From positions 1 to 64,000 of the forward strand of contig JADMJV010000029.1 in the NCBI GenBank assembly GCA_018780265.1: 64,000 nucleotides of DNA, given 5' to 3'. This DNA comes from a bacterium (GTDB lineage: Bacteria > Vulcanimicrobiota > Xenobia > Xenobiales > JADMJV01). The notes beneath the pieces were generated by a model. That model was given only the letters and a program-made list of their open reading frames with translations, was not told the DNA's origin and did no database searches. Numbering within the stretch: the stretch's first letter is position 1; each line of letters starts with the position of its first letter. The translations under genes were made by a program, and so were the position numbers. Positions 1 through 8,526 of the stretch are shown one piece after another.

Positions 1-36
1 CCGAGCCGGCTTGGACTGTGGCCGGTAAAGCGTTAA

Positions 37-53
37 TTATTCTTTGACGGGCC
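37..53 (+). repeat. Possible inverted-repeat end related to the MITE-like element at 33.9 kb
   Basis: These 17 bases match the right terminal repeat of the element at 33863-34024 at 14 of 17 positions, in the same orientation, and end in the same ACGGGCC core. The following bases are CTTAG, which resembles the other element's flank. If this is a second copy, its body lies to the left of the window. The rest of positions 1-119 shows no gene. The match is short, so chance is a real alternative. Confidence 0.22.
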
Positions 54-119
54 CTTAGCCCTGCCAGCATTGAGTTGGCGGAGTCCAGCACGCCCGCTTC
101 TTTCCCCTGATGACGCTTC

Positions 120-1046
120 TTAGCGCGTCTGCAGGACGCGACGATAGAACTGGCCGCTTCGCTGGCCGAGGCCTGCAAACACAGCTTTGGTATCGTGCTC
201 GACCCCCGGCAATGTCACGAATTCGTGATCAATCTTCAGATTCTTGAGCCACTCGTGGAACTTTCGATTGTCTTCAATCGAAGCGTCTTGATCGCCGACT
301 ACCACTTGAATCACGGTTTTTCGTTGAGCCAGTTTTGAAGCCATCGTTTCGGCCATGGCCCAGGGGCCTTGCTGTCTGAAATACTCAAGGTCACCGCTGC
401 AAACCGTGCGCAGGACAAGTTCTCGCTGGCCGGGGTTCTTTTCGGCACGAGGCCCACGGAATTGCGGATCGAGGGGGCCCGCGGCCAGCATGGAGATGCC
501 TGCAAAGAGATCCGGGTGCTTCAGGCCGATGCGCCCGGCACCGTAGCCCCCCATGCTGAAGCCCTCGAGAATGCGACCTTCGCGGCTAGAAATCGTGCGA
601 TAGTTTTTATCGACGTGGGGAATCAATTCTTGAATGAACACGGTCTCGACTGGAGAGGCGCCATCTTTCGAATCACACCACAGTCGACTCGGCAGTCCGT
701 TCACAAAAACCAACAACATCGTAGGTATTTCACCGCTAGCCATCGCATTGGCAAAGAGCTGCGATACCGGGCGCACACCGCGGACCCCACCTGCCGTGCC
801 ATGCAGCCAATAAAGCACCGGCAGCCGAGCCTGGTCGCGCTCATAAGCGGGCGGTGCGTAGATATGAAAACTGACTTTTGTGCCGACCACGGTACTGTCG
901 AAATTGCCAAACATGAGCCCAGGAGCTGCGACCTCCTCCGTCACCCATGGCAGAGTGCGATCGGCTCGGGCCTTGCCTTCTGCGGCCCCGAAAAGGCTGG
1001 CTGCCAGAATCAACGGGACAGTCAGAACCAGTCTTCGGGTTATCAT
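120..1046 (-). CDS. Secreted esterase of the alpha/beta-hydrolase fold (esterase D / PHB-depolymerase-like)
   Basis: The 308-residue protein starts with a Sec-type signal peptide (RR near the start, hydrophobic core, AAEGKARA at about residue 28), so it should act outside the cytoplasm. The fold is marked by an oxyanion-hole strand VLYWLHG at about 77-83, the nucleophile elbow GFSMGG with Ser164, an acid in VVVGDQD (Asp252 or Asp254) and His284 in GVEHD. This is the order expected for the PF00756 esterase family, which hydrolyses short-chain esters or thioesters. The substrate cannot be told from sequence. It appears to be transcribed alone; the next minus-strand gene ends about 120 bp upstream. 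Confidence 0.85.
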   Translation of the reverse strand: MITRRLVLTVPLILAASLFGAAEGKARADRTLPWVTEEVAAPGLMFGNFDSTVVGTKVSFHIYAPPAYERDQARLPVLYWLHGTAGGVRGVRPVSQLFANAMASGEIPTMLLVFVNGLPSRLWCDSKDGASPVETVFIQELIPHVDKNYRTISSREGRILEGFSMGGYGAGRIGLKHPDLFAGISMLAAGPLDPQFRGPRAEKNPGQRELVLRTVCSGDLEYFRQQGPWAMAETMASKLAQRKTVIQVVVGDQDASIEDNRKFHEWLKNLKIDHEFVTLPGVEHDTKAVFAGLGQRSGQFYRRVLQTR

Positions 1047-1167
1047 AGGTCTGCCCGATTCAACACGAACCAGTCGTTACCTTGCTTTTTCGAACTGGAC
1101 CGCGGCCGAAGCCAGCGTTCTAAGTCTGAGTCTGAAACCGGTCGCGGGGCGCCGGCCATCGAGGGAG

Positions 1168-2592
1168 CTACGGCGGGCGCCTCTCTGCAGTGCGCTCGGG
1201 GTCCGGTTGATTAGCCACAATCTGCCAGCCTGGCCTGACCTCGATGGGGTTCTGCGGGGTTGGTAACGGTCGGGACTTTACGACTCGCAGCCGAGAGGGA
1301 ACTTTAACCAGCATCTCCACCGAGACGCCTCCTTCAATTTGAGAGTCCCAATCCCCATGGCGGCACAGCCTGAGAGTTCGGTCGTGAATTTTCATTATGC
1401 AGCCGACGCTCTTGCGTTCGCGGCGGATCGTAAAGCCACTTCGGTGGCCTGCAAAGCCAACCAGAATTTCCAAGAACAGGCGCAGGTCTGAACTGTCGTC
1501 GTCGGTCTGGACTCGAGTTCCAGCGGGTATTTCCAGGCGGTCGATTTCAGCCAGGGATAGGGTGGCCCGCTGATATGCCCGGCCATTTTCCGTGCCGTTC
1601 AGGCGACCCGTGAGAACCAGGCTGGGGTCGTAGTCACGCAGGCGATAGCAGTCGGCCGCGACCGGGTGTGAAAGTTCGCCGGACTTTTCCCAGGCTGTAT
1701 CCTGTAAAAGCTGGGCCAGAGCCTGACGCTCGGTCAATCCCTCGGGAAAGTCGTCCAGATTCAACTCGGGGAGGTAGTTGGAGAGCAGACACTCCAAATG
1801 GGGGCGGCAAGGTTGTCCGTCCCAGACGAAGACGATCATGTGTTGCTGCGGAGAGTATTTCGGATCGACGTCCTGCCAGCGTTCCCGCAGAGATACCTGC
1901 AAATCGTCACAAGCCAACTGGCGGGCACTCCAGTTTTTGTTTTGGTTGCTGTCGGGATCCAGCGGGGGGCCGCCCAGGCTGTGTAGCCGGTCGAGGTCAT
2001 CAGCATACTTCAGTTGGTACTCGTGCGGAAACCCTATTGCATGCCCCGGCTCGACCTCCCCCAGATCGGCCAGAGCCCTTTTCAAAAGTTCGGGGAGCGA
2101 GCATGCAACGATGGTCTGTCCGACACGACAAGGCATCGCCGCATTGCTCCAGGTGCGCACAGAGCCATCCCGCAATTGGCACAAAATTTCGGCTGAGGAA
2201 TCAGACAGGACCACCAGCAGCCCTCGATGCTCATCCTGAGCGGCCTGCAGTCGCCGGCCCTCCGACAGCCAGCCACCCAGGTCGCGGAAGCCAGCCCGCA
2301 GCAGCGGAGCCATTTTGCGCTTCAAGGTCCGGGATGGTGGAGAGGGCTCAAGACGGAGTCGGCGCACAGGCCAGCAGGCCCTCAGGGTATCAAGGGCGAG
2401 GGTCCCCATCAAAAGGCTGGAGAGTTTGCGCAAAAGCCACGAGAGCACCAGATAACCGGCCAGGCCAATTGGCAGCGACTTAAAGTACCACGTGCCCAGC
2501 ACCAGGAACGCAAAAGGCGCCACCTGGCAGAAAATCCAGGCACCTCCGAAGAGCAGAAAAATAGAACCGAGGAGCACTTCAAAGTGGTGCAA
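1168..2592 (-). CDS. Membrane-anchored protein of unknown function
   Basis: I do not recognise this 474-residue protein. Its first 70 residues hold two or three hydrophobic segments (FLLFGGAWIF, FAFLVLGTWYF, GLAGYLVLSWLL), followed by a long soluble part that should face the cytoplasm. The soluble part has no conserved catalytic motif that I can see. It has scattered Trp and Cys and a Pro/Arg-rich tail. Codon use resembles its neighbours and the frame is long and uninterrupted, so it is very probably a real gene. It points the same way as the esterase downstream but is separated from it by about 120 bp. Confidence 0.65.
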   Translation of the reverse strand: MHHFEVLLGSIFLLFGGAWIFCQVAPFAFLVLGTWYFKSLPIGLAGYLVLSWLLRKLSSLLMGTLALDTLRACWPVRRLRLEPSPPSRTLKRKMAPLLRAGFRDLGGWLSEGRRLQAAQDEHRGLLVVLSDSSAEILCQLRDGSVRTWSNAAMPCRVGQTIVACSLPELLKRALADLGEVEPGHAIGFPHEYQLKYADDLDRLHSLGGPPLDPDSNQNKNWSARQLACDDLQVSLRERWQDVDPKYSPQQHMIVFVWDGQPCRPHLECLLSNYLPELNLDDFPEGLTERQALAQLLQDTAWEKSGELSHPVAADCYRLRDYDPSLVLTGRLNGTENGRAYQRATLSLAEIDRLEIPAGTRVQTDDDSSDLRLFLEILVGFAGHRSGFTIRRERKSVGCIMKIHDRTLRLCRHGDWDSQIEGGVSVEMLVKVPSRLRVVKSRPLPTPQNPIEVRPGWQIVANQPDPERTAERRPP

Positions 2593-2944
2593 ACGCGACT
2601 ACCTCCCCAAAAACGTCTTTTTCGGGCCGACGGTGAGTATACCTGCGAGGCCTTGCGGAATTCAAGGAGCGACTCGACAGCTCAGTTGGTTCTGAAGGCT
2701 TCGACTCGACAGTTTCCGCCTGACTGATGAGTTAAGCCCGCCCGTCGGCAAGCTCGTCGTCTGCGACCCGGCCCAAACGCGGGGAGCCGCTTCAGGGGCG
2801 GCCAGCACGGACCGCAGTTCCGCCGAAGCCCTGGCACGCCTCCTGGCCTCCGACTTTGTCAGGCCGGTTTGGGTTCGGCCGCCAGCCATCCGGTCTTTGC
2901 GCAATCTGGTCGAGCTTCGCGTCAAGCTGGCTCGACTCAGTCAG
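2593..2944. other. 352-bp stretch without a supported gene
   Basis: This lies upstream of the unknown membrane gene and downstream of the S51-like gene, both on the minus strand. A plus-strand frame and a minus-strand frame both stay open through about 2720-2940, but neither has a ribosome binding site or a recognisable protein. The direct motif TCAGTCAGTCAG occurs at the edge near 2940. It probably holds the promoter of the gene starting at 2592; I could not identify promoter elements with confidence. Confidence 0.4.
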
Positions 2945-4063
2945 TCAGAGCTTGAGAACCTGCCCCTGATCAAATCGATTCTTCTGGCCGCTCCGGTCAA
3001 ACACATAGACTCCGTCGCGCGAACCCAGCGACACCGCCCGCAATTGAGGGGTAAACTCCACCCGCAAAAACGAATCTTGATTGAGCCCCACACAGAGACG
3101 ATGGCGAAAACGCTGGGACAGGTAAGTCAGGTTATCGCGGTCGTCCGTCTGAATGCGGTCCATACAATGAGGGAAGAGTTGCAACTCCCGGATCAGGCCA
3201 AAGCCCCGATCATACAGTTGAAATTCTCGCTCGTGCTCAAAGTCATTGTAGATAATGATGCGGTCGTTGCACACTAAAGAGCCGGCTGAAACCGCGTAAA
3301 AGGTGGCTCCCCGTCGCAAGGCCTCGAGCAAAGGCCGGCGCAGCCCAAAAAAAGTCAAACAGCGGTGAAGCACGCCCAGATTTCCCCCGAAGAGAAAGAT
3401 CGAATTGGCCGTGAGTATAGACTCACTTAATTGGGTGCGCGCAGCCGTCCAAACGGGATCGTAGGTCAGCCCGGTTTCGACCGCAAACTGGTCTTCCAAA
3501 TCGGCCAGCAGTTCGACCATGAGATCATCATTGCGCTGAAGTAAATGCAAGGTTTCTCGGATATCGTTGCTGAGATATCCGATCAACCGACTGCGAGCGG
3601 CCCCAAAGGTCACCGTATTGTCCAAAATGGAGGCCAACGATTCGCTAGGGATGTACTCGCGCAGACGGTGCATAGAGCGGCGTAGGGAGGCGATAAAGAA
3701 GCTGTTCTTCTCCAGATAGAGGGAACGGGCCGATTCAGTCAGAGCCTCGCTCTCCTTCCAGGCGTCGGCCAGAGCCGGTCGCTGCCGCAAAAACTCCTGG
3801 TAGCGGTGAAACAGCGCCAAATTCTGCACATTGTCATCGTGGCCTCCACGAAAATGAGGCTTGATGCCAATCTTGTAAAGCGCCTTCTTAATGTGCCCTT
3901 CGTGATACTCGTTTTCCAACCAGCCTGCAGTCACCAACAGCACCTTGAGGCTGCCGGCCACCGCTTCATTCTGATGGCGCGAGGCCATCAAAAACTCTCG
4001 GGCCCGCTCGACGAAATCGGCCTCCGCTTGAATGTTGCCGTTAAAAACAATGGCGCCTCGCAT
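2945..4063 (-). CDS. Peptidase S51-like protein (dipeptidase E / cyanophycinase superfamily)
   Basis: Starting at the ATG at 4063 gives 372 residues beginning MRGAIVFNGN. A longer frame reaches 4351, but its extra residues are basic and uncharacteristic and would run through the divergent btuF gene. The C-terminal half has the class I glutamine amidotransferase-like features of family S51: a strand SIFLFGGN, then the nucleophile elbow YAVSAGSLV, where the Ser would be catalytic. The Type-1 GATase fold is inferred from these motifs. S51 members cleave Asp-X dipeptides or cyanophycin; the long helical insertion between the first strand and the GGN motif makes the substrate here uncertain. Confidence 0.62.
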   Translation of the reverse strand: MRGAIVFNGNIQAEADFVERAREFLMASRHQNEAVAGSLKVLLVTAGWLENEYHEGHIKKALYKIGIKPHFRGGHDDNVQNLALFHRYQEFLRQRPALADAWKESEALTESARSLYLEKNSFFIASLRRSMHRLREYIPSESLASILDNTVTFGAARSRLIGYLSNDIRETLHLLQRNDDLMVELLADLEDQFAVETGLTYDPVWTAARTQLSESILTANSIFLFGGNLGVLHRCLTFFGLRRPLLEALRRGATFYAVSAGSLVCNDRIIIYNDFEHEREFQLYDRGFGLIRELQLFPHCMDRIQTDDRDNLTYLSQRFRHRLCVGLNQDSFLRVEFTPQLRAVSLGSRDGVYVFDRSGQKNRFDQGQVLKL

Positions 4064-4127
4064 AGCCAGCCTGGTTCGCAGCCCTGTCCCAGGAGCCTTC
4101 CCGGCTTTAGCAGAAGCTAAATGCGTT

Positions 4128-4976
4128 TTGAAAACGTCTGACGCTGTGCTGGGCGCCCTCCTCTTCGGCCTGGGGCTAACCGGCTGCCAATCTCCGCCCT
4201 CCCCCACCTCCACAGCTGGACTGGGGCAGCCGCGAGTGATCAGCCTGACGCCCAATTTGACCGAAATTCTCTTTGCGCTGGAAGCCGGCCCGCAGGTGGT
4301 GGGCGTGACCCGCAACGACCATTTTCCGCCCGAAGTCGACAAGCTGCCCAAAATCGGGGATTTGCAACTGAACTATGAGGCCCTGCTCAGCCTGCATCCC
4401 GACCTGGTCGTCTACGACCCGGCCCTCAACCAGCAGCATCTGACTCAATTGCAGAAGCTGGGCATCCATTTGCAGCCTCTGTCCACGCAAACCCTGGACG
4501 ACATGCAGAGTTCGATACTCAAACTGGGCCAGCGGCTCCAACGAGAGCCTCAGGCGCGCCAGTTGGTGGCTCAAATTCAAGCCGAGTTAGAAAAATGCCG
4601 CCAGCGCTCCCAAAAATTGATCCATCATCCCACCGCGCTGCTGGAGATTTGGCACGACCCGCTGATGGCCGCCGGCAAAGACACATACAGCAGCCAAATT
4701 TTGCAGCGCGCAGGCTTCCGTAACGTGCTGGATCGGCCGGGCTACCACACCCTCAGTCTGGAAGCTGTCTATCGGCTCAACCCCGAAGTATTGATCCTGA
4801 CTCATCCGGTAGCCGACGAGTTGCGCGGCCAACCGGCCTGGAACCAACTGCAAGCGGTTCAACAAGGGCGTCTACTGGAGATCCCGGAAGACTTGATGGT
4901 GCGGCCAGGGCCGCGGGTTATAGAAGCGCTGAGACGCCTTCAGGACTGGCTGGAGCAGCATCAATCGGGTGATTAA
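4128..4976 (+). CDS. btuF: Cobalamin ABC transporter substrate-binding lipoprotein BtuF
   Basis: This is the periplasmic binding component of a vitamin B12 importer. From the TTG at 4128 it is 282 residues with a lipoprotein signal ending in LGLTGC (lipobox Cys about residue 20). The frame is open from an ATG at 4032, but that start would overlap the divergent gene and bury the signal peptide, so 4128 (or GTG 4146) is preferred. The mature part starts PRVISLTPNLTEILFALE, the classic start of the TroA/BtuF helical-backbone fold, and contains PDLVVYD and the C-terminal PGPRVIEALRRL. btuC overlaps its 3' end by 8 bp, so the three genes form one operon. Confidence 0.85.
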   Translation: MKTSDAVLGALLFGLGLTGCQSPPSPTSTAGLGQPRVISLTPNLTEILFALEAGPQVVGVTRNDHFPPEVDKLPKIGDLQLNYEALLSLHPDLVVYDPALNQQHLTQLQKLGIHLQPLSTQTLDDMQSSILKLGQRLQREPQARQLVAQIQAELEKCRQRSQKLIHHPTALLEIWHDPLMAAGKDTYSSQILQRAGFRNVLDRPGYHTLSLEAVYRLNPEVLILTHPVADELRGQPAWNQLQAVQQGRLLEIPEDLMVRPGPRVIEALRRLQDWLEQHQSGD

Positions 4977-5940
4977 ATGGCTGACGTTAGGCTTGCTGCT
5001 GCTGCTGTCCCTGATGGGCCTGGGACTGTTCACGGGCCCTACGGCGGTGCCACCCGATCAAGTCTGGAAGGTGCTCTGGGGACAACCAGCAGCCCAACCT
5101 GAGTATGTAGCCATCATCTGGCTGCTGCGTCTACCTCGCCTACTCCTGGCCATGGTTGTGGGCGCAGCCCTCAGTTGCGCCGGGGCCGCTTTTCAGTCCC
5201 TTTTGCGCAGCCCCCTGGCGGACCCCTATCTCACGGGCACTTCAGCCGGGGCCTCGTTAGGAACGGCCCTGGCCATCGTCTTAGGATTAGCCATCCCTGT
5301 CCTACCGTTGTGCGCCTTTGCAGGAGCCCTGCTGGCTGTGCTGGCGGTCACGCGCATCGCCCGCGCCCAGGGTGGACTGCGCCTGGAAGATTTCTTGCTG
5401 GCCGGAGTGATGATGAGCACCCTGCTGGGCAGCCTGGTCAGCTTGTTGCTGGTGCTGTCCGGTAAGGACGTGGGTAAACTGGTATTCTTCTTATTGGGCA
5501 ACCTCGGAGACCCGGTAGAGTGGTCCAAGGTGGGCTGGGCCATGCCTCCCTTCCTGGTGGGCCTGGCCCTGCTAGCCTGGAATTCCTATCCCCTCAATCT
5601 GCTCAGCCTGGGCGAAGAGCTGGCCGGGCCGGCCGGCGTCCATGTAGAATCTGTAAAACGCGAGGTTCTGGTGGCATCCACCCTGCTTACCGCCTGTGCG
5701 GTGGCGGCTGCCGGCCTGGTAGGCTTCGTCGGGTTGGTCATTCCCCACGTGTGCCGACTGTGGGTCGGTCCGGATATGCGCAAGTTGCTGCCCCTGACTC
5801 TGGTCTGGGGAGCGGTTTTTCTCCTGAGTTGCGACCTCCTAACCCGCGTCTTCCCCCACGAACTCCCTGTGGGAGTGGTTACCGCTCTGTTGGGTGCGCC
5901 CTGGTTTTTGTGGCAACTGCACCGGAGCCGGGCGTGTTAG
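4969..5940 (+). CDS. btuC: Cobalamin ABC transporter permease BtuC (FecCD family)
   Basis: A 323-residue polytopic inner-membrane protein with about nine or ten hydrophobic segments. It begins at a GTG at 4969 inside the 3' end of btuF. The FecCD-family signature GAALSCAGAAFQSLLRSPLA and then DPYLTGTSAGASLG is at about 66-100, and GFVGLVIPHVCRL, the late loop near the ATPase interface, is at about 255. It should form a homodimer with two ATPase subunits. Its assignment as a B12 rather than iron-siderophore permease rests on the BtuF-like partner and the absence of siderophore genes, so some doubt remains. Confidence 0.85.
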   Translation: MIKWLTLGLLLLLSLMGLGLFTGPTAVPPDQVWKVLWGQPAAQPEYVAIIWLLRLPRLLLAMVVGAALSCAGAAFQSLLRSPLADPYLTGTSAGASLGTALAIVLGLAIPVLPLCAFAGALLAVLAVTRIARAQGGLRLEDFLLAGVMMSTLLGSLVSLLLVLSGKDVGKLVFFLLGNLGDPVEWSKVGWAMPPFLVGLALLAWNSYPLNLLSLGEELAGPAGVHVESVKREVLVASTLLTACAVAAAGLVGFVGLVIPHVCRLWVGPDMRKLLPLTLVWGAVFLLSCDLLTRVFPHELPVGVVTALLGAPWFLWQLHRSRAC

Positions 5941-6722
5941 AACTGCTGAATGTGGGCGTGGACTATCCGCGCCGCGCGGGCGTGGTCAGTGGTCTGCGAG
6001 CCCGCTGGGATGCCGGCGAGGTGATCGGGCTGCTGGGGCCCAACGGCTCGGGCAAGTCCACCCTGCTTAAGGCCCTGGCGGGCTTGTCGGCCTATACGGG
6101 ACAGGTTCTCTGGAAAGGCAAAGATGTAGTTGACTGGAGTCCATCGCAACGCGCCCGCCACCTCAGCTACCTCCCCCAACAGGTGCAGTTCAATCAACCG
6201 TTTTCGGGCCGGGAAGTGGTCACGATGGGCATTTTTGCACGCCTCAATCGCTGGGGCCAGGCATCTGCGGCCGAACGAGAGCGCGTGGAGCAGTGCCTCC
6301 AAAGAGCCGGCGCAAGTCACCTCGGCTCGCGGCCGGTGACGGCCATGTCGGGCGGCGAGGTTCAGCGAATTCGGCTGGCCCAGGCGCTGGCTCAAGACGC
6401 CGAAGCCTGGCTGCTGGACGAGCCCACATCGGCACTGGATCTGCACCAGCAACTGGAGATCATCGACCTTTTTGGTCAGCTTCAAGCCGAGGGAAGAAGT
6501 CTTCTGCTGGTGCTTCACGACCTCAACCTGGCCCGGCGACTTTGTTCGCGTTGGTGGGTGATCGAGGGAGGCCAGCTGAAGCTGCAGGGCAGCCCTGACG
6601 AACTGATGGAGAACCAGCAGTTTCAGCGGATCTTTCAGGTAAAAATGGAGATTTTTCAAAACTCGACGGGGGAAACGTTTTGCTGGCCTAGAAAAATTGA
6701 CTCCTCAGGTTCCATTTGCTAA
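5934..6722 (+). CDS. btuD: Cobalamin ABC transporter ATP-binding protein BtuD
   Basis: A 262-residue ABC ATPase starting at the GTG at 5934, which overlaps the btuC stop by 7 bp. Walker A is GPNGSGKST (about 37-45), the Q-loop is in LSYLPQQ, the signature is MSGGEVQRIRLAQAL, Walker B is AWLLDEPTSALD, and the switch His is in LVLHDLNLA. All catalytic motifs are intact. The compact N-terminus (MLELLNVGVDYPRR) is typical of FecE/BtuD subunits. It completes an F-C-D importer and is translationally coupled to btuC. Confidence 0.88.
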   Translation: MLELLNVGVDYPRRAGVVSGLRARWDAGEVIGLLGPNGSGKSTLLKALAGLSAYTGQVLWKGKDVVDWSPSQRARHLSYLPQQVQFNQPFSGREVVTMGIFARLNRWGQASAAERERVEQCLQRAGASHLGSRPVTAMSGGEVQRIRLAQALAQDAEAWLLDEPTSALDLHQQLEIIDLFGQLQAEGRSLLLVLHDLNLARRLCSRWWVIEGGQLKLQGSPDELMENQQFQRIFQVKMEIFQNSTGETFCWPRKIDSSGSIC

Positions 6723-6736
6723 CCTGTAAAAGTTGC

Positions 6737-6898
6737 CGGGGCCTTCCCTGGAAGGAACCGGTTGGTCCGCTTCGGCGGACTTTAGTCGCGACGATCGCGA
6801 TGGAAAGGAGGTGGGTGCCATTCCTAGTTCGAGTACGCATCCCGCTTCCGGAGGAGTGGGTGTGTAGGGGTTATCCTCTACGCGTTGCCTCCGGCCTG
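6737..6898 (+). other. Possible structured RNA / 5' leader between btuD and the PNPOx-like gene
   Basis: The region contains a CCTTCC/GGAAGG stem near 6742-6755, a perfect hairpin GTCCGC-TTCG-GCGGAC at 6765-6780, and further G-rich and C-rich complementary tracts. It ends in the terminator hairpin at 6899-6918. No coding frame in it is convincing. The layout of stems followed by a terminator just before a gene start resembles a riboswitch or attenuator leader, or a small RNA. I checked it against the cobalamin, glycine, THF, fluoride and guanidine-I consensus motifs that I know and it fits none of them. Confidence 0.3.
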
Positions 6899-6927
6899 CA
6901 GGCACCTTCGGGTGCCTGTTGTGTTTT
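6899..6927 (+). terminator. Rho-independent terminator with UUCG loop
   Basis: An 8-bp perfect stem CAGGCACC / GGTGCCTG closed by a TTCG tetraloop is followed by the U-rich run TTGTGTTTT. It lies 30 bp before the start codon at 6957, so it either ends the btuFCD transcript or acts as an attenuator for the downstream gene. Confidence 0.7.
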
Positions 6928-6956
6928 ATCGGCAAATTCTTGGAGGACCCTTTCCC

Positions 6957-7361
6957 ATGCAAAGCCTGACTTCTCAGGAGATCTGGGAACTGTGCGACCA
7001 GCGTCCTGGTTGGGCGGCCCTGACCACTCTGGACCATGATGGCTTTCCCCACACCGTGGCCATCGGCTACTTTCGGCTTGGCCACGTGCTCTATTGTGCA
7101 TGTCGAGCCGGAACCCGAAAGTGCCGCAATCTGCAGGCGAATCCCAAGGTGGCCCTCATGCTGGAAACCGGTCGGGGGGCGGAGCAGCTTAGAGGGGTGA
7201 TGTTCCAGGGCGAAGGTCGGGTGATTGACGACCCGGCTCAGTTGCTAGAAATCAAGCAGCGCCTGGCCGAACAGCGCAGTGAGTCCCCTCCCACCCGGGT
7301 TGCCGCTGGCATCGCCTATCTGGAAATACGCCCCTTGCGCATCCGCAGTTGGAAAAGCTGA
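6957..7361 (+). CDS. Pyridoxamine 5'-phosphate oxidase-like split-barrel flavin-binding protein
   Basis: A 134-residue protein with a Shine-Dalgarno TGGAGGA 9 bases before the ATG at 6957. It has the PNPOx-like split-barrel pattern: GWAALTTLDHDGFPHTVAIGY early, then CRAGTRKCRNLQANPKVALML and EGRVIDD. The RK--NL-NP-V segment is the usual phosphate/flavin-contact region of this superfamily. Members reduce or bind F420, FMN, haem or various drugs, and the exact cofactor is not evident here. It sits just after a terminator hairpin, so it may be expressed separately from btuFCD. Confidence 0.75.
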   Translation: MQSLTSQEIWELCDQRPGWAALTTLDHDGFPHTVAIGYFRLGHVLYCACRAGTRKCRNLQANPKVALMLETGRGAEQLRGVMFQGEGRVIDDPAQLLEIKQRLAEQRSESPPTRVAAGIAYLEIRPLRIRSWKS

Positions 7362-7412
7362 AGCTCTACCCCCTAGCAGGGAAAGCGGCCCCAGAACAGA
7401 GAAGATGACGGC

Positions 7413-7895
7413 ATGCTCCCTAATGAACAACAAGCCCATATTCATGCTGATCGAGCCCAGCGTCTGGTACGCGAGGGCAAATTTTCAGAGGCCGTAGAAG
7501 AGTGTATTCAGGCCTTGACTCACGACGCCCGTCACTCGGGCGCGTGTTTCATGATGGCCGAACTGCAGGCCCTGGGAGGGCACCTTGAGCCCGCTCTCAG
7601 CTTTGCTTCCCGCGGCGTTCGAGAAGACTACACCAATGTCAAGGGCTGGACGATGCTGGCCAACATCTATTGCCAGTTGGGGGGAGTGTATCTGGTACTG
7701 GCCCTGGACCAAATCGACATGGGGCTGAGCATTGAGCCGGAAAACGCCAACCTGCACTACCTGAAGGGCAACTGTCACGCCCAGTTAGGTGAAAAGAACC
7801 TGGCCCTGGCCTCCTACAAGAAAGCCCTGGAAGTCAACCCCAAGCACCCCTTTGCCCTCTACGACAGTCAAGCCCTGGAACTGGTCACAGAGTAG
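7413..7895 (+). CDS. Tetratricopeptide repeat protein
   Basis: The 160-residue protein consists mainly of four or five TPR-type helical pairs. The clearest are A-RLVREGKFSEAVEECIQAL near the start and NLHYLKGNCHAQLGEKNLAL followed by ASYKKALEVNPKHP near the end. There is no signal peptide or membrane segment, so it is probably a cytoplasmic scaffold. It lies 50 bp after the PNPOx-like gene and may be co-transcribed. Its 3' end overlaps the convergent membrane gene by 11 bp. Confidence 0.75.
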   Translation: MLPNEQQAHIHADRAQRLVREGKFSEAVEECIQALTHDARHSGACFMMAELQALGGHLEPALSFASRGVREDYTNVKGWTMLANIYCQLGGVYLVLALDQIDMGLSIEPENANLHYLKGNCHAQLGEKNLALASYKKALEVNPKHPFALYDSQALELVTE

Positions 7896-8496
7896 CCAGC
7901 CACCTTAGAGGGTAAGTGGTCAGGCCGTATCCCAAAGCGGCACCGCCAAAAGTCTGGCCCCAATTGTGCCGTCCACGATGATGGCGAGCCCAACTCAAGG
8001 GCAGCAGCGTAAACAGAGTAAACGTCGACCAGTTAGCGATTTCTATACATCCAGCCAGGCAAGCAGCCAATACCGCCGTGTGCATACTGATTTTCCAGGC
8101 CCTCGAAATCACTTCAAAGGGAAAAATCTGAGCGAACAATACGCCCGCCAGATGGGTAAGGCGACTGGGTGCTCCGCACAGCCACAGCGACAACACCAGC
8201 GCTCCCATGCCCATCATACCTGCCCGAAACGGTCCCTTTCTTTGCTCCTTTAAGCGAACGTGCAGGTCGGTGATGTGGCCCCGGTATACGGCCCAACTGA
8301 TGTAGCCCGCTGGCACTCCGATGGAGAGGATAATACACATCGCCGCCAACTGGTAAAACTCGGCATTGGAGCGGGCCGTAGCCTGGGCAAAAACCACGCA
8401 AAAATAAGGCACGCAGAGAAACGGACTGAGTACCACGGATAAAACCAGGGCCAGATAATCCAACCAGTTACGTCGCTGGGGGCAGTTTTCGCTCAC
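7885..8496 (-). CDS. Integral membrane protein, possibly PAP2-phosphatase-like
   Basis: A 203-residue protein with about five or six hydrophobic segments. Its last part, LLPLSWARHHRGRHNWGQTF followed by GGAALGYGLT, resembles the final motif of PAP2-superfamily lipid phosphatases (an Arg and His about six residues apart before a Gly-rich helix). I cannot see the first PAP2 motif (K-x6-RP), so catalytic activity is doubtful. It could be a degenerate PAP2 relative or an unrelated membrane protein. Confidence 0.6.
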   Translation of the reverse strand: MSENCPQRRNWLDYLALVLSVVLSPFLCVPYFCVVFAQATARSNAEFYQLAAMCIILSIGVPAGYISWAVYRGHITDLHVRLKEQRKGPFRAGMMGMGALVLSLWLCGAPSRLTHLAGVLFAQIFPFEVISRAWKISMHTAVLAACLAGCIEIANWSTFTLFTLLPLSWARHHRGRHNWGQTFGGAALGYGLTTYPLRWLATL

Positions 8497-8526
8497 AGGC
8501 CTGGATTATAAACGCTTGTCACCGAG

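Noticed and set aside
2662..2925. 87-residue minus-strand frame in the gap after the unknown membrane gene
   Set aside because: Highly basic, Ser/Arg-rich composition, no ribosome binding site and no recognisable fold; typical of a chance frame in GC-rich DNA.
3990..4130. Cobalamin riboswitch before btuF
   Set aside because: The region upstream of btuF is the coding start of the divergent gene, and the conserved B12 box (GCCACTG) is absent.
4064..4351. N-terminal extension of the S51-like protein to 4351
   Set aside because: The extra 96 residues run antisense through btuF, are basic and Pro/Ser-rich, and precede a protein-like start at 4063.
6781..6860. Short peptide frame beginning MERRWVPFLV within the hairpin region
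   Set aside because: It runs through the stems and terminator with no sensible stop, and has no support as a leader peptide.
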